A stretch of 64,000 bases of DNA from G963662675 sp963662675 (lineage in GTDB: Bacteria; Bacteroidota; Bacteroidia; Bacteroidales; Prolixibacteraceae). Below, piece by piece: positions 35,813 through 45,057 of this stretch. Numbering within the stretch: the stretch's first letter is position 1; each line of letters starts with the position of its first letter. Position numbers and translations under genes: made by a program. The notes beneath the pieces were generated by a model. The model had not been told where the DNA came from and searched no databases. It was given only the letters and a program-made list of their open reading frames with translations. The stretch spans positions 248,001 through 312,000 of the forward strand of contig CAXXHP010000001.1 of assembly GCA_963662675.2 (NCBI GenBank), read 5' to 3'.

Positions 35813-37105
35813 ATGGAAATGAAGTCTTTTATTAAAATTTGCCCTACATTTTTGTTCGTTATTTTAACATTAAATTCTTTTTCACAACACGATAGCGAAT
35901 ATTACTACCAGAATGCAGTTTTCAAAGAGAATATAAAATCTGTACAATTATTTAAGGATGGATTTGAGCTGAGTCATCCTATCATTAAAATAGATTCTGA
36001 AGAATGTTTGTTATTCCGTTTCGATGATTTGTCTTCCGACATTAAAGATTATTCTTACACTATTATTCATTGTGATTCCAAATGGGAAGAGTCTTTTTTG
36101 ACTCAGGATGATTATCTGGACGGATTTTACGATAATCCATTGGATGATTATGCTCTCAGTTATAATACTACAATGCAGTATGTGAATTACCAACTGAAGA
36201 TTCCAAACGAACGTGTCCAACTAAAATATTCAGGCAATTATGCTTTGATTGTGTTCGAAAATCAAGATAAAGAAAATATAGTGCTGACGAGAAGATTTCA
36301 GGTGTTGAACCAAAAAATTGATATTTCTGGGTTAGTGAAAAGAGCAACTTTCGATCCTTTTAAAGGAGATAATCAAGAGATTGATTTCACCATTTATCAT
36401 GATCAGATAAATATTGCAAATCCCAGAGAAGAAGTGAAGGTCGTAGTTATGAAGAACCGGAGATGGGACAACGCAATAACCGACTTAAAGCCATTGTTTA
36501 TCAGAGACAATGAGTTGGACTATGATTATAGTGAAGAGAATGTTTTTAGCGGAGGAAATGAGTATCGATATTTCGATGTACGTTCTTACCGGTATAATGG
36601 GGAGAATGTTCTTTCATCGGATTTTTTTAGACCATATTACCACATAACTCTTATCACTGATGAAATTCGCGTGACAAAAAAGTATTTCAGTTATGAAGAG
36701 ATGAACGGACAATATGTTATTGAGGGGCAAGACCGATCTGTTGACCAGCCGGATACGGAGTGTGATTATGTATTTGTTCATTTCACCTTAGATATGGAGT
36801 CGCAATTATTAGGAGGTACTGTTAATGTGTTTGGGGCATTGACTGACTGGAATGCAAATCAAAGCAATGAGATGACCTGGAATTATGAAACCTCGGCATA
36901 TGAACTGACTATGCTTCTAAAACAAGGATATTACAATTATCAATATGTATATGTTCCGGAAGCATCTTTAACTGCAGATGAAACTGTATTGGAAGGGAGT
37001 CATTTCGAAACCGGAAATGAATACGAAATACTCGTTTATTATAAAAAGAGTTCGGGGAGATACGATGAATTGATTGGTTATCAGGTGTTGAGCTCGGGGA
37101 ACTAG
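35813..37105 (+). CDS. DUF5103 protein, type IX secretion plug homologue
   Basis: Family member of the PorV-alternative plug that closes the SprA translocon of the Bacteroidota type IX secretion system. A signal peptide (MKSFIKICPTFLFVILT) ends near the SFSQ site. Typical family stretches are SVQLFKDGFELSHPI, YSYTIIHCDSKWEES, FLTQDDYLDGF and the C-terminal FGALTDWNANQSNEM domain, which is CBM48-like. I start at ATG 35813; ATG 35819 is equally good and an upstream TTG at 35810 less so. Overlaps the next (convergent) gene by four bases. Confidence 0.88.
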   Translation: MEMKSFIKICPTFLFVILTLNSFSQHDSEYYYQNAVFKENIKSVQLFKDGFELSHPIIKIDSEECLLFRFDDLSSDIKDYSYTIIHCDSKWEESFLTQDDYLDGFYDNPLDDYALSYNTTMQYVNYQLKIPNERVQLKYSGNYALIVFENQDKENIVLTRRFQVLNQKIDISGLVKRATFDPFKGDNQEIDFTIYHDQINIANPREEVKVVVMKNRRWDNAITDLKPLFIRDNELDYDYSEENVFSGGNEYRYFDVRSYRYNGENVLSSDFFRPYYHITLITDEIRVTKKYFSYEEMNGQYVIEGQDRSVDQPDTECDYVFVHFTLDMESQLLGGTVNVFGALTDWNANQSNEMTWNYETSAYELTMLLKQGYYNYQYVYVPEASLTADETVLEGSHFETGNEYEILVYYKKSSGRYDELIGYQVLSSGN

Positions 37106-39186
37106 CGAATTATTTTTAATGTGCCATCACCTCCTTCAAAAGGAATGCTGAAATAAAATTCTGATCCAATATCTACCTTTGAATTTACCTGAATATTCCC
37201 ACCCAAAAGGATTGTGTAGTGTTGGGCAATTGCTAACCCTAGTCCTGTTCCTTCGTATTTTCGGGTTTTAGTGTTGTCAATTTGATGAAACCTATCAAAT
37301 ATGCGTTCCAAATGAAGTGTGTCAATGCCAATTCCAGTGTCTTTCACGAAAAATATTAATTTGGTTTTCCCCTCCATTTTATACCCAAACTCGATTTGTC
37401 CCGATGGTGTGAATTTTATTGCATTGTCAATCAGTTTTTTAAAGATTTCTAAAAGCAGGTACTTATCTGTTAAGACCCCGAATTTCGGATTGGCATTCTC
37501 ATTATTCAGTTTTAGGCGAAGTGGTTTGTTGCTAACTTCAATGCTGTATTCCCTGTAAAGCTCAACCATCAAGTCATTTATTTTGCAGAAGTTCTTGTTG
37601 GCAACCACTTGGTTGCTTTCAATTTTTGAAATGCTTATCATGTCATTAATCATTTCCATCAATAACTTTCCGTTATCAATGATGATCTCAAGAAAGCGGT
37701 TCTTTTCTTCAAAATCAAAGTCGGATGATCCTAGCATGCGAGAGAAGCCAATAATGGCATTCATCGGTGTTCTAATCTCATGGGATATATTAGCCAGAAA
37801 AGCCGATTTCAGCTGATCCGCTTCTTCTGCTTTCAATTTGGCTTCTTCAAGTTTAATTTCAGCCACTTTTCGTTTGGTGATATCCCTTGCGATTGATATC
37901 ACAGAATTGTCATCCAGCTTAGCAATACGCATTTCGAACATGGCGGTTCCCTTCTCAATTTCGAGAGCATATTCTATCGTTTCAATGCTGTCAAGTTGGA
38001 TGGCGTCCTGAATGCATTGAAATATTTTCCGAGACATTTTTTCCGAGAACCCAACTTCAAAAATGGAGTTCCCAATAATGTCGTCTGATTTAATTTTGAA
38101 TGACTCAGAATCTTTAATGACGAAATCGACATAAATGCCATCCTTGTCGATAATGAAGAAAAGGTCTGGAATTGCTTCTAGTAGTACTTTGTAGCGCTTT
38201 CGGCTTTCTTGTAACTGTAAGACATCTTGTTTCTCTTTGGTGATGTCATAAGCGATACATACAAGTTTATCTTCAGATATTCTCAATGTAGATATTGTTA
38301 CCCATTTATTGAGGTGGTCAATGTGTAGCTCTATTTTTTGTTTTTTTGAGAATAAGAAGAAATTATTCCAATCAAATGCATTTCTGAAGATCTTAGGGAA
38401 AATTATATCTGCATCTACATTCCTTACCTCGCGGGCTCCAATCTTAAAGAGCACCTCAAATGCATGGTTTGCTTTTACACTTTGAATACTAATCGGATTA
38501 CCCATTTCATCTCGATTAATCTTCATGTGCAATAATCCATGATGGAAGGTCTTAAATGTTTGTGAGATCTGTTCGTCAGTTTCCGAAACTTTTGTTTTTA
38601 ATTCTTTAAAGTCAAATTCAAGTTTCCATGCAAGTAAAAAAGTGATGATAAAAACCACGGTCAATACAAGATATGGATTTAGAATGAGTTCTCCTTTTTG
38701 CCAATAAATGGAAGTCGCATCAACAAGTCTTTCTGCTTTCCAAAGATGGTAGGTTAAAGTTAGTACACTGATGACGAAGTAAAACGAAAGTTTTTTGCGA
38801 CTTTGGCTGAAGAACAATAAAAATAAGAACCCAATAAATAACACCCATAATGTTTGTTGTATGGTTGATTGGATTGGTAGTATTGAATAAGGTTTTGATA
38901 TGAAGAAGAAATATATGCCAAAAGGAATCAGATAAACAATATTAATTGCGCAGTCTATACGGGCATTACGCAAGCAATAGAATCCTACTATGAAAATTAT
39001 TGCAAGTGTTACAAATCCCGGGGCACAGTCGTATGAAGAATTGCCCAAAAGCTCAAGAATGACGTTTGTCATACTGTAAACCAACCCAATAGCTAAAGTA
39101 ACATGTAGCCCGAATACTCTGCGTTTTTCTTCTCCGGAATCAAAATGGTAATGATCTGCAATAAAGTAGTATAATGATTTTAGCAT
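37102..39186 (-). CDS. PAS-containing membrane sensor histidine kinase
   Basis: Kinase of 694 residues with six N-terminal spans (about 25-190), two PAS domains (about 205-315 and 325-430; second with VLLEAIPDLFFIIDKDGIYVDF), a coiled linker, HisKA with H469 (ISHEIRTPMN) and HATPase_c with DNAIKFT, DTGIGID and GTGLGLAIAQHY. No receiver domain. It overlaps the DUF5103 gene tail-to-tail by four bases. No response regulator is nearby. Confidence 0.92.
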   Translation of the reverse strand: MLKSLYYFIADHYHFDSGEEKRRVFGLHVTLAIGLVYSMTNVILELLGNSSYDCAPGFVTLAIIFIVGFYCLRNARIDCAINIVYLIPFGIYFFFISKPYSILPIQSTIQQTLWVLFIGFLFLLFFSQSRKKLSFYFVISVLTLTYHLWKAERLVDATSIYWQKGELILNPYLVLTVVFIITFLLAWKLEFDFKELKTKVSETDEQISQTFKTFHHGLLHMKINRDEMGNPISIQSVKANHAFEVLFKIGAREVRNVDADIIFPKIFRNAFDWNNFFLFSKKQKIELHIDHLNKWVTISTLRISEDKLVCIAYDITKEKQDVLQLQESRKRYKVLLEAIPDLFFIIDKDGIYVDFVIKDSESFKIKSDDIIGNSIFEVGFSEKMSRKIFQCIQDAIQLDSIETIEYALEIEKGTAMFEMRIAKLDDNSVISIARDITKRKVAEIKLEEAKLKAEEADQLKSAFLANISHEIRTPMNAIIGFSRMLGSSDFDFEEKNRFLEIIIDNGKLLMEMINDMISISKIESNQVVANKNFCKINDLMVELYREYSIEVSNKPLRLKLNNENANPKFGVLTDKYLLLEIFKKLIDNAIKFTPSGQIEFGYKMEGKTKLIFFVKDTGIGIDTLHLERIFDRFHQIDNTKTRKYEGTGLGLAIAQHYTILLGGNIQVNSKVDIGSEFYFSIPFEGGDGTLKIIR

Positions 39187-39307
39187 GAAAATCCGAATCT
39201 ATTTAATCGCACTAAATATAGTAATTTTTAATTGGGAACGACTCAATTGGAGTGACCAGTTTCGTGCATTTGAAAAGCTGATTTTTATTATAGATTGGGA
39301 TTGATGG

Positions 39308-39340
39308 TTTGTTTAGTTTTATCGGAGTGTGTAACTTTTG
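39308..39340 (+). promoter_or_regulatory. Candidate promoter of the P5C dehydrogenase gene
   Basis: TTTG (39308-39311) is followed after 20 bases by TAACTTTTG (39332-39340), the TAnnTTTG box with one extra base. The start codon follows 34 bases later. Confidence 0.5.
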
Positions 39341-39374
39341 CATAAGTGTTTGTTAACTAAATAAATTCGAGATT

Positions 39375-41012
39375 ATGGCTGAAGGATTTTTTAAACTACC
39401 GCTTGCCAAAAATGAAGTTGTAAAAACATATGGCCCCGGTTCTCCTGAAAGAATTGGCTTGAAAAAGAAATTAGATGAGTTGAGATCAGTAGAGGTCGAC
39501 TTGCCAATGGTTATTGGCGGAAGAGAAGTTAGAACTGATCGGAGTGAGCGAATCTCACCACCTCATGAAATTAAACACACTTTAGGCTATTATTCACTTG
39601 GGGATGCTTCTCATGTTCAGATGGCAATTGACGCTTCTCTAGATGCTCGACCAAAGTGGGCAGGGCTGCCTTGGCAGCATCGTTCTGCAATCTTTCTTAA
39701 AGCTGCAGATTTACTTGCCGGGCCATACCGTGATAAAATCAACGCCGCAACCATGTTAGGACAATCAAAAAATGCTTATCAGGCCGAAATTGATGCTGCA
39801 TGTGAGCTTATTGATTTCTTTAGGTTTGGTGTAAAATGCATGAGCGAGATCTACTCCATGCAGCCTGACTCTTCTCCTGGCATGTGGAATTATAATGAAT
39901 TTCGCCCTTTGGAAGGCTTCGTTTTTGCACTTACGCCATTTAATTTTACGTCAATTGCAGGCAATCTTCCGGTTGCTCCTGCCATGATGGGGAATGTTGT
40001 CGTTTGGAAGCCATCACAGGCATCTATATATTCTTCATCTGTGATTATGGAAGTGCTTCAGGAGGCGGGGTTGCCTGATGGTGTTGTCAATCTTGTTCAT
40101 GTTTCCGGACCTGTTGCAGCCAAAGAGGTGCTTGAGCACCCAGAATTTGCCGGCATTCATTTCACTGGATCAACAGAGGTGTTTCAAGGTATATGGGAAA
40201 AAATTGGACAAAATATTCGCAAGTATAAAGCGTATCCTCGTATTGTTGGGGAAACGGGAGGTAAGGATTTTGTTTTTGCTGACAATACAGCTGATGTCGA
40301 TGTTTTAGTAACTGCTTTGGTGAGAGGGGCTTTTGAGTATCAGGGGCAAAAGTGTTCAGCTGCTTCACGGGCATATATCCCAGAGAGTATTTGGCACGAT
40401 GTAAACAAAAAGTTAGGTCTTGCTTTATCTACAATAAAGATGGGACCCCCTGAAGATTTCACCAATTTTGTGAATGCGGTGATTAACGAACAAGCTTTTG
40501 ATAACCTGACAGGATTTATTGATAGGGCAGAAAAAGATGCTGATGCCGATGTTATTTTTGGAGGGAAGTACAACAAGCAAGTGGGATATTTCATTGAACC
40601 AACTGTTATTTTAGCAAAAAAAGCAGATTACATTACTATGGTTGACGAACTTTTTGGACCGATTCTTACCGTTTATGTATATGATGATGAAAAGATTGAT
40701 GAAACATTGGCTATTCTTGACAAAACGTCTCTTTATGCTTTAACAGGAGCTGTTTTTTCTCAGGATCGTTCTCAGATAGAAAAAATTACCAGCCGGTTGG
40801 AGAATGCTGCAGGGAATTTTTATATCAACGATAAACCAACAGGTGCTGTAGTTGGTCAGCAACCCTTTGGAGGGGCGCGGGGATCAGGTACGAATGACAA
40901 AGCGGGCTCTGTCTTTAATATGTTAAGATGGACGTCAATCCGCACGGTAAAAGAAACGTTTGTTCCGCCTGTTAACTATCTGTATGCAAGTTTTCTGCCG
41001 GATAAAGAATAA
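39375..41012 (+). CDS. pruA: L-glutamate gamma-semialdehyde (1-pyrroline-5-carboxylate) dehydrogenase
   Basis: NAD-dependent aldehyde dehydrogenase that finishes proline breakdown to glutamate. Catalytic C327 lies in YQGQKCSAASRAYIP and the general base E293 in VGETGGKDFVFA. FALTPFNFTSIAGNLPVAP and the final QQPFGGARGSGTNDKAGS are typical of P5CDH. 545 residues, normal length. The matching proline dehydrogenase is at 22035-22946, so the pathway is split. Confidence 0.96.
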   Translation: MAEGFFKLPLAKNEVVKTYGPGSPERIGLKKKLDELRSVEVDLPMVIGGREVRTDRSERISPPHEIKHTLGYYSLGDASHVQMAIDASLDARPKWAGLPWQHRSAIFLKAADLLAGPYRDKINAATMLGQSKNAYQAEIDAACELIDFFRFGVKCMSEIYSMQPDSSPGMWNYNEFRPLEGFVFALTPFNFTSIAGNLPVAPAMMGNVVVWKPSQASIYSSSVIMEVLQEAGLPDGVVNLVHVSGPVAAKEVLEHPEFAGIHFTGSTEVFQGIWEKIGQNIRKYKAYPRIVGETGGKDFVFADNTADVDVLVTALVRGAFEYQGQKCSAASRAYIPESIWHDVNKKLGLALSTIKMGPPEDFTNFVNAVINEQAFDNLTGFIDRAEKDADADVIFGGKYNKQVGYFIEPTVILAKKADYITMVDELFGPILTVYVYDDEKIDETLAILDKTSLYALTGAVFSQDRSQIEKITSRLENAAGNFYINDKPTGAVVGQQPFGGARGSGTNDKAGSVFNMLRWTSIRTVKETFVPPVNYLYASFLPDKE

Positions 41013-41077
41013 GTGTGCTGTTTTCGATCAGGAGAAGTAATTTCTTTGTCAATATTTTTTTTTGAATGAACTTCCTT

Positions 41078-41085
41078 TAAATTTG
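41078..41085 (+). promoter_or_regulatory. Candidate -7 box for divIC
   Basis: TAAATTTG matches TAnnTTTG 19 bases before the start codon; the -33 position has only TTTT. Confidence 0.4.
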
Positions 41086-41104
41086 TTGTAACAAAACTCT
41101 GAAA

Positions 41105-41404
41105 ATGAACGAAACACTGATTGCAGTCGGAAGAAAGATGAAGTCAAAATATGGCTTAGTAATAGGATTCTTTCTTATATGGATCTTTTTTTTCGATGAG
41201 CATAATTTGTTGCAGCAGTTTCAGAATAGAATTAAGCTAGAGCAATTGATTGAGCAGGAAGAATTCTTAAAAGTTAAGATTGTTTCAGACCAGCAAAAGA
41301 TCAAAGAGCTTAAGACCAGCCAAGATAACCTCGAGAAATTTGCCCGCGAACAATTTCTCATGAAAAAAGAGAATGAAGATATTTTTGTAGTTGTTGAAGA
41401 GTGA
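41105..41404 (+). CDS. FtsB/DivIC-family cell division protein
   Basis: Bitopic division protein: short cytoplasmic tail, one membrane span (about 17-34), then a periplasmic leucine-rich coiled coil (about 40-80) and the conserved KFAREQFLMKKENEDIFVV ending. 99 residues, normal length. It is expected to join the septal FtsL/FtsQ complex. Confidence 0.9.
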   Translation: MNETLIAVGRKMKSKYGLVIGFFLIWIFFFDEHNLLQQFQNRIKLEQLIEQEEFLKVKIVSDQQKIKELKTSQDNLEKFAREQFLMKKENEDIFVVVEE

Positions 41405-41537
41405 GTTCCATTTTACAATTTGTGTTCAAAAGCTTTTCCTATTCGTGATCAAATTCATTAAGTCGGTTGTTTAATTATAATATTAGTTGAATTACCTATT
41501 TGTTTAGTAGTTGTTTTTTTTTAAATTGAGTTTCAAT

Positions 41538-42131
41538 ATGAACTTGAATATCAACATATTTAAAATAGAAACGAATCATGTTTCCCCGGAAAAGGGGCGC
41601 ATATTAATTGCTGAGCCTTTTTTGCCCGGTAGTTATTTTAATCGTGCTATTATTTTGTTGGTTGCACATAGTGATAAGGGTGCTGTTGGGTTCATTCTAA
41701 ATAAAAAAGTGGATTATCCATTAAAAGATATCATTGGTGATTATCCTGAATTTAAGGCTGATGTGTTTATTGGTGGTCCTGTTAGTACCGATTCTATTTA
41801 TTTTATTCATTCGCTTGGTGAGCGTATTCCCGGAAGCATCCATGTAAAGGATGATTTGTATTGGGGAGGCGACTTTAATGAGTTGAAAAAGCAAATAAGT
41901 TTGGGTGATGTTGAGTCGGATCAGGTTCGGTTTTTCTTAGGTTATTCAGGATGGGATGCCGGACAATTGGAAGAGGAACTGGATGAAGATACATGGTTGG
42001 TTTCTGAAATCGAACAAAAGATAGTAATGGATTCTTCCAAAAAGACGCACATGTGGATTGAAGTAGTTCGCGATTTAGGCGGAAAGTATTCTATCTGGGA
42101 GAATTTCCCGGAAAATCCCTCATTGAATTAA
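41538..42131 (+). CDS. YqgE/AlgH-family protein
   Basis: Conserved UPF0301 protein of unclear role. It shows GRILIAEPFLPGSYFNRAII, GAVGFILNKK, VFIGGPVSTD and the closing FFLGYSGWDAGQLEEEL. I start at ATG 41538 (198 residues) in place of a TTG at 41511. The gene runs into the convergent aminotransferase-like gene by 12 bases. Confidence 0.93.
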   Translation: MNLNINIFKIETNHVSPEKGRILIAEPFLPGSYFNRAIILLVAHSDKGAVGFILNKKVDYPLKDIIGDYPEFKADVFIGGPVSTDSIYFIHSLGERIPGSIHVKDDLYWGGDFNELKKQISLGDVESDQVRFFLGYSGWDAGQLEEELDEDTWLVSEIEQKIVMDSSKKTHMWIEVVRDLGGKYSIWENFPENPSLN

Positions 42132-42941
42132 TTCCGCATTTAACTCTTCTGTAAATTTCTTTGATGCTTTATTGAAATAGCGTTTTGTTTTGAATGCTTT
42201 CACCCACTGAATTCCTTGTATGTCGTCTGCCAGAAAAATTTCATTAGCCTCAAGCATGTCCTCTGTAGAAAGTAGTTTCACGTCGAGAAATTTGTATCCA
42301 TTTTTTTCACTTATCAGCCGAATCATTCTTTTTGCCGGATTTATGTATGCTCCACTTTCAGGTGATGGGGTAGCAATCGTTTTTCCTTTTACCAGATAAA
42401 TGTTTTTGCCCGGCGTTTCCAAAATCGATTGTTGTGTGTTCAGAAGTATCTGCTGAGTAAGTTTGTCTTGTTTGGGATCAGTCATCAGTTTCCAATAGAT
42501 AGCAGATCCCATTCGCAATGAAGAAAGTGACGAAATTGCCTTGGTGACCTTGTCGCAAATTTCCAGATTTATGCCTTCCCGATTAAGTTCGTAAGCGGTT
42601 TCGTTTATGGCACTTGTTTTTAATGCATAGGATATCTGCCCTTCAATCTCGAAAAAGGAAATGTTGATTTGAGCACTCTTGAAAAATTTGTTTTTTACTA
42701 AAGTACGTTTTATCTGTCGCTTTAATTCTTTTGCAGAATCGTTTAAAAAAGTAGGTGTATTTTGGGTTAGTAGATAGAGTTGATGGTTTATCAAAGCCAA
42801 ATGATCATCCCAAAACATAATCTGATCACGTATTGAACGAATTTTTTCAACAAAAAGTAAATTCTCCAGACGAGTAAGGGTAATAAACTGCTCATCATTT
42901 TTAAAGAAATGCCCGTCTATAAGTATGAAGTTTGGGTTCAT
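42120..42941 (-). CDS. Class-IV aminotransferase fold protein lacking the usual PLP lysine
   Basis: Member of the PLP fold-type IV family (ADC lyase/BCAT/D-amino-acid transaminase). The C-terminal half has LLNTQQSILETPGKNIYLVKGKTIATPSP, with E175 and N180 at the conserved positions. The expected Schiff-base lysine lies 32 residues before that Glu in Bacillus D-amino-acid transaminase; here that position is R143 (SSLRMGSAIYW). It may be a non-catalytic relative or use a different residue. It overlaps the next gene by 4 bases (ATGA). Confidence 0.75.
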   Translation of the reverse strand: MNPNFILIDGHFFKNDEQFITLTRLENLLFVEKIRSIRDQIMFWDDHLALINHQLYLLTQNTPTFLNDSAKELKRQIKRTLVKNKFFKSAQINISFFEIEGQISYALKTSAINETAYELNREGINLEICDKVTKAISSLSSLRMGSAIYWKLMTDPKQDKLTQQILLNTQQSILETPGKNIYLVKGKTIATPSPESGAYINPAKRMIRLISEKNGYKFLDVKLLSTEDMLEANEIFLADDIQGIQWVKAFKTKRYFNKASKKFTEELNAELIQ

Positions 42942-43426
42942 CTCGTTAGGATCTCATTGATGAACGTTCGCATGTTTTTATTGCCTTCAATTTTTATTCC
43001 TTTAACTCCGGCAGCTTTGGCAGCCTGAATATCTGTGTCACTGTCTCCAATAAAAAATGATTGTTTCGGATCAATCTGGTAAAGTGCGATAAGTTTCTCA
43101 ATCATAAGAGGCGATGGTTTTCTGCACAAACATTTTTCAACCGATTCGTGGTGGGGACAAACCATAATGTCTCTGATTATAATGCCAGATTTTTCAAGCT
43201 CATTTGCGATGTAATGGTGCACTTTATTGACATCATCCATTGTGTATTGCTTTTTTGCAATGCCCCCTTGGTTGGTGACAATAAAGAATTCATAGCCTGC
43301 ATTTCTTAATGAAATAAGGTTTTCAAAGACACCATCTACAAACTCAACATCTTCTTTTTTATAGATGTAATAATGTTGTGAGTTATTAACGATAACCCCA
43401 TCTCTGTCAAGAAAAATTGCTTTCAT
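42938..43426 (-). CDS. HAD-IIIA phosphatase, GmhB-like
   Basis: Phosphatase of the heptose-bisphosphate/histidinol-phosphate group. Catalytic D7 and D9 lie in FLDRDGV; other motifs are VTNQGGIAKKQYT, the zinc-type CPHH ... CLCRKPSP loop and GDSDTDIQAAKAAG. 162 residues, typical of GmhB. Possible role in lipopolysaccharide heptose synthesis, but no other heptose gene is visible here. It lies between an aminotransferase-fold gene and a rhomboid gene, each touching it. Confidence 0.9.
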   Translation of the reverse strand: MKAIFLDRDGVIVNNSQHYYIYKKEDVEFVDGVFENLISLRNAGYEFFIVTNQGGIAKKQYTMDDVNKVHHYIANELEKSGIIIRDIMVCPHHESVEKCLCRKPSPLMIEKLIALYQIDPKQSFFIGDSDTDIQAAKAAGVKGIKIEGNKNMRTFINEILTR

Positions 43427-44035
43427 CTAAATTAGTCCGAATAGTTTATCTAGAAATCTTTCTAGGTTTCTGGAATTTAGAAGGATAGGGAAAATGAAAC
43501 CAAAGAGCGCACCTAAAAAGTGAGCATCATGAGCAATGTTGTCATTTTGTTTTCTGCTCATGTAATAAGAATACGCTAGGTATAAAACCGCAAAAACAAT
43601 TCCTGGCATGGGAACAATGCCAAAGAAATAGATTTTGTCCCAAGGTTCGAAAAAGATGGCGGCAAAAAGGACTGCAGAAACAGCTCCAGAAGCACCAACT
43701 GCATTGTAATAATAATTGTTTCGGTGCTTAATAAGGGCATATGCATTCGAGACAATCATTCCTCCGAAATATAATATTAGGAAGTAGGCATTGGCCATTC
43801 TTCCAAAACCATATTGAAAATAGGACTCAATTGCCTGTCCGAATGAAAACAGGACAATCATATTCACGATAAGATGTTCCCAGTTGGCATGTATAAAACC
43901 ATGCGACAATAATCTGTAATACTCTTTTTGATGATATATTTTACTGGCATTGAATTGTAGTTTCTCCATTAAACGGTGGCTTTTAAACGCAGAGTAGGAG
44001 ACGAATGCCGTAATGAGAATGAGAATGATGGTCAT
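43427..44035 (-). CDS. Rhomboid-family intramembrane serine protease
   Basis: Six-span membrane protease. The nucleophile is S116 in GASGAVSAVLF and the partner His is H172 (or H169) in HDAHFLGAL; the oxyanion-helping HLIVNM segment is at about 54-60. The gene ends exactly before the next HAD gene starts. Substrate unknown. Confidence 0.92.
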   Translation of the reverse strand: MTIILILITAFVSYSAFKSHRLMEKLQFNASKIYHQKEYYRLLSHGFIHANWEHLIVNMIVLFSFGQAIESYFQYGFGRMANAYFLILYFGGMIVSNAYALIKHRNNYYYNAVGASGAVSAVLFAAIFFEPWDKIYFFGIVPMPGIVFAVLYLAYSYYMSRKQNDNIAHDAHFLGALFGFIFPILLNSRNLERFLDKLFGLI

Positions 44036-44039
44036 ATTG

Positions 44040-45038
44040 TTAATGTAAGATTTTGTAAATCATTTCTTTTTGTAAATCGCTGGCGCTAGATGAAACATTT
44101 CCAAGCCCTTTTGATTTCATATCGTATTCCCGCAGGATTGACATAATCTCAACAACCTTTTTTATGGGATATTGTTTAGCCGCTGAAACATATGAGCGCA
44201 CAAAAAAAGGATTGACCTGCAGCGATGAAGCTACAGCATTTTGTGATTTGTCTTCTAAGAAATGGTAGGTTAATATTTTCATGAAGAAGTAGTACAGACT
44301 TGAAATAGTGCGAGGGAATGGGTTTGAATTAGGGTTTGCGGCAAAGTGGTTTGTTATTTGGTTTGTTTTTAGCACGTTGCGTTCGCCAAGAGCATTTTGT
44401 AATTCAAAAATGTTATAGTCTTTACTGATGCCAATATTTTTCTCAATGTGTTCAGGAGTTATTTTTGTTTGCTCCGGCAAACTGATGATTAGCTTATCCA
44501 ACTCGTTTGTAACCTTGCTGAGGTCTGTTCCTAAATACTCTGAAAGCATGGCAGATGCCTGAGGGGCAATGCTGTAATTAAAAGATGTCAGGTAGCTGGA
44601 TATCCAAGCAGGTAGTTGGTTGTCATAAATCTTTTTCGACTCAAAAAGGACACCTGCTTTGCCAATTAGCTTGGTGAATGTTTTCCTTTTGTCTAAGGTT
44701 TTGTACTTGTAGTTAATAACAAGAATGGTTGATTTTAGTGGATTTTTTACGTATGGCTCAAGGTCTTCTATCTTTTTGATGTTTTGAGCTTCACGAACAA
44801 TAATGACCTGATGGTTTGCCATCATTGGGAAACGCCGGGCATGTGTAATGATGGAGTCTGCATCAGTATCTTTGCCATAAAGTATATGCTGGTTGAAGTC
44901 TTTCTCTACATCTGTAAGTACATTTTTAGCAATGTAATCGGAGATTTGGTCAATGAAATAGCTTTCTTCTCCCATCAAAAAATAAATGGGGTGGTAAATC
45001 TTGTTCTTTAAGTTGGAGAGTATGTCTTGGTAATTCAT
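44040..45038 (-). CDS. holA: DNA polymerase III subunit delta
   Basis: Clamp-loader subunit that opens the sliding clamp. Family segments seen are PIYFLMGEESYFIDQIS near the N-terminus, DADSIITHARRFPMMANHQ and the helical C-terminal domain. The 332-residue length matches Bacteroidota HolA. It is followed by the rhomboid gene four bases later. Confidence 0.92.
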   Translation of the reverse strand: MNYQDILSNLKNKIYHPIYFLMGEESYFIDQISDYIAKNVLTDVEKDFNQHILYGKDTDADSIITHARRFPMMANHQVIIVREAQNIKKIEDLEPYVKNPLKSTILVINYKYKTLDKRKTFTKLIGKAGVLFESKKIYDNQLPAWISSYLTSFNYSIAPQASAMLSEYLGTDLSKVTNELDKLIISLPEQTKITPEHIEKNIGISKDYNIFELQNALGERNVLKTNQITNHFAANPNSNPFPRTISSLYYFFMKILTYHFLEDKSQNAVASSLQVNPFFVRSYVSAAKQYPIKKVVEIMSILREYDMKSKGLGNVSSSASDLQKEMIYKILH

Positions 45039-45057
45039 TAGTAGGCAATTTCTTACT

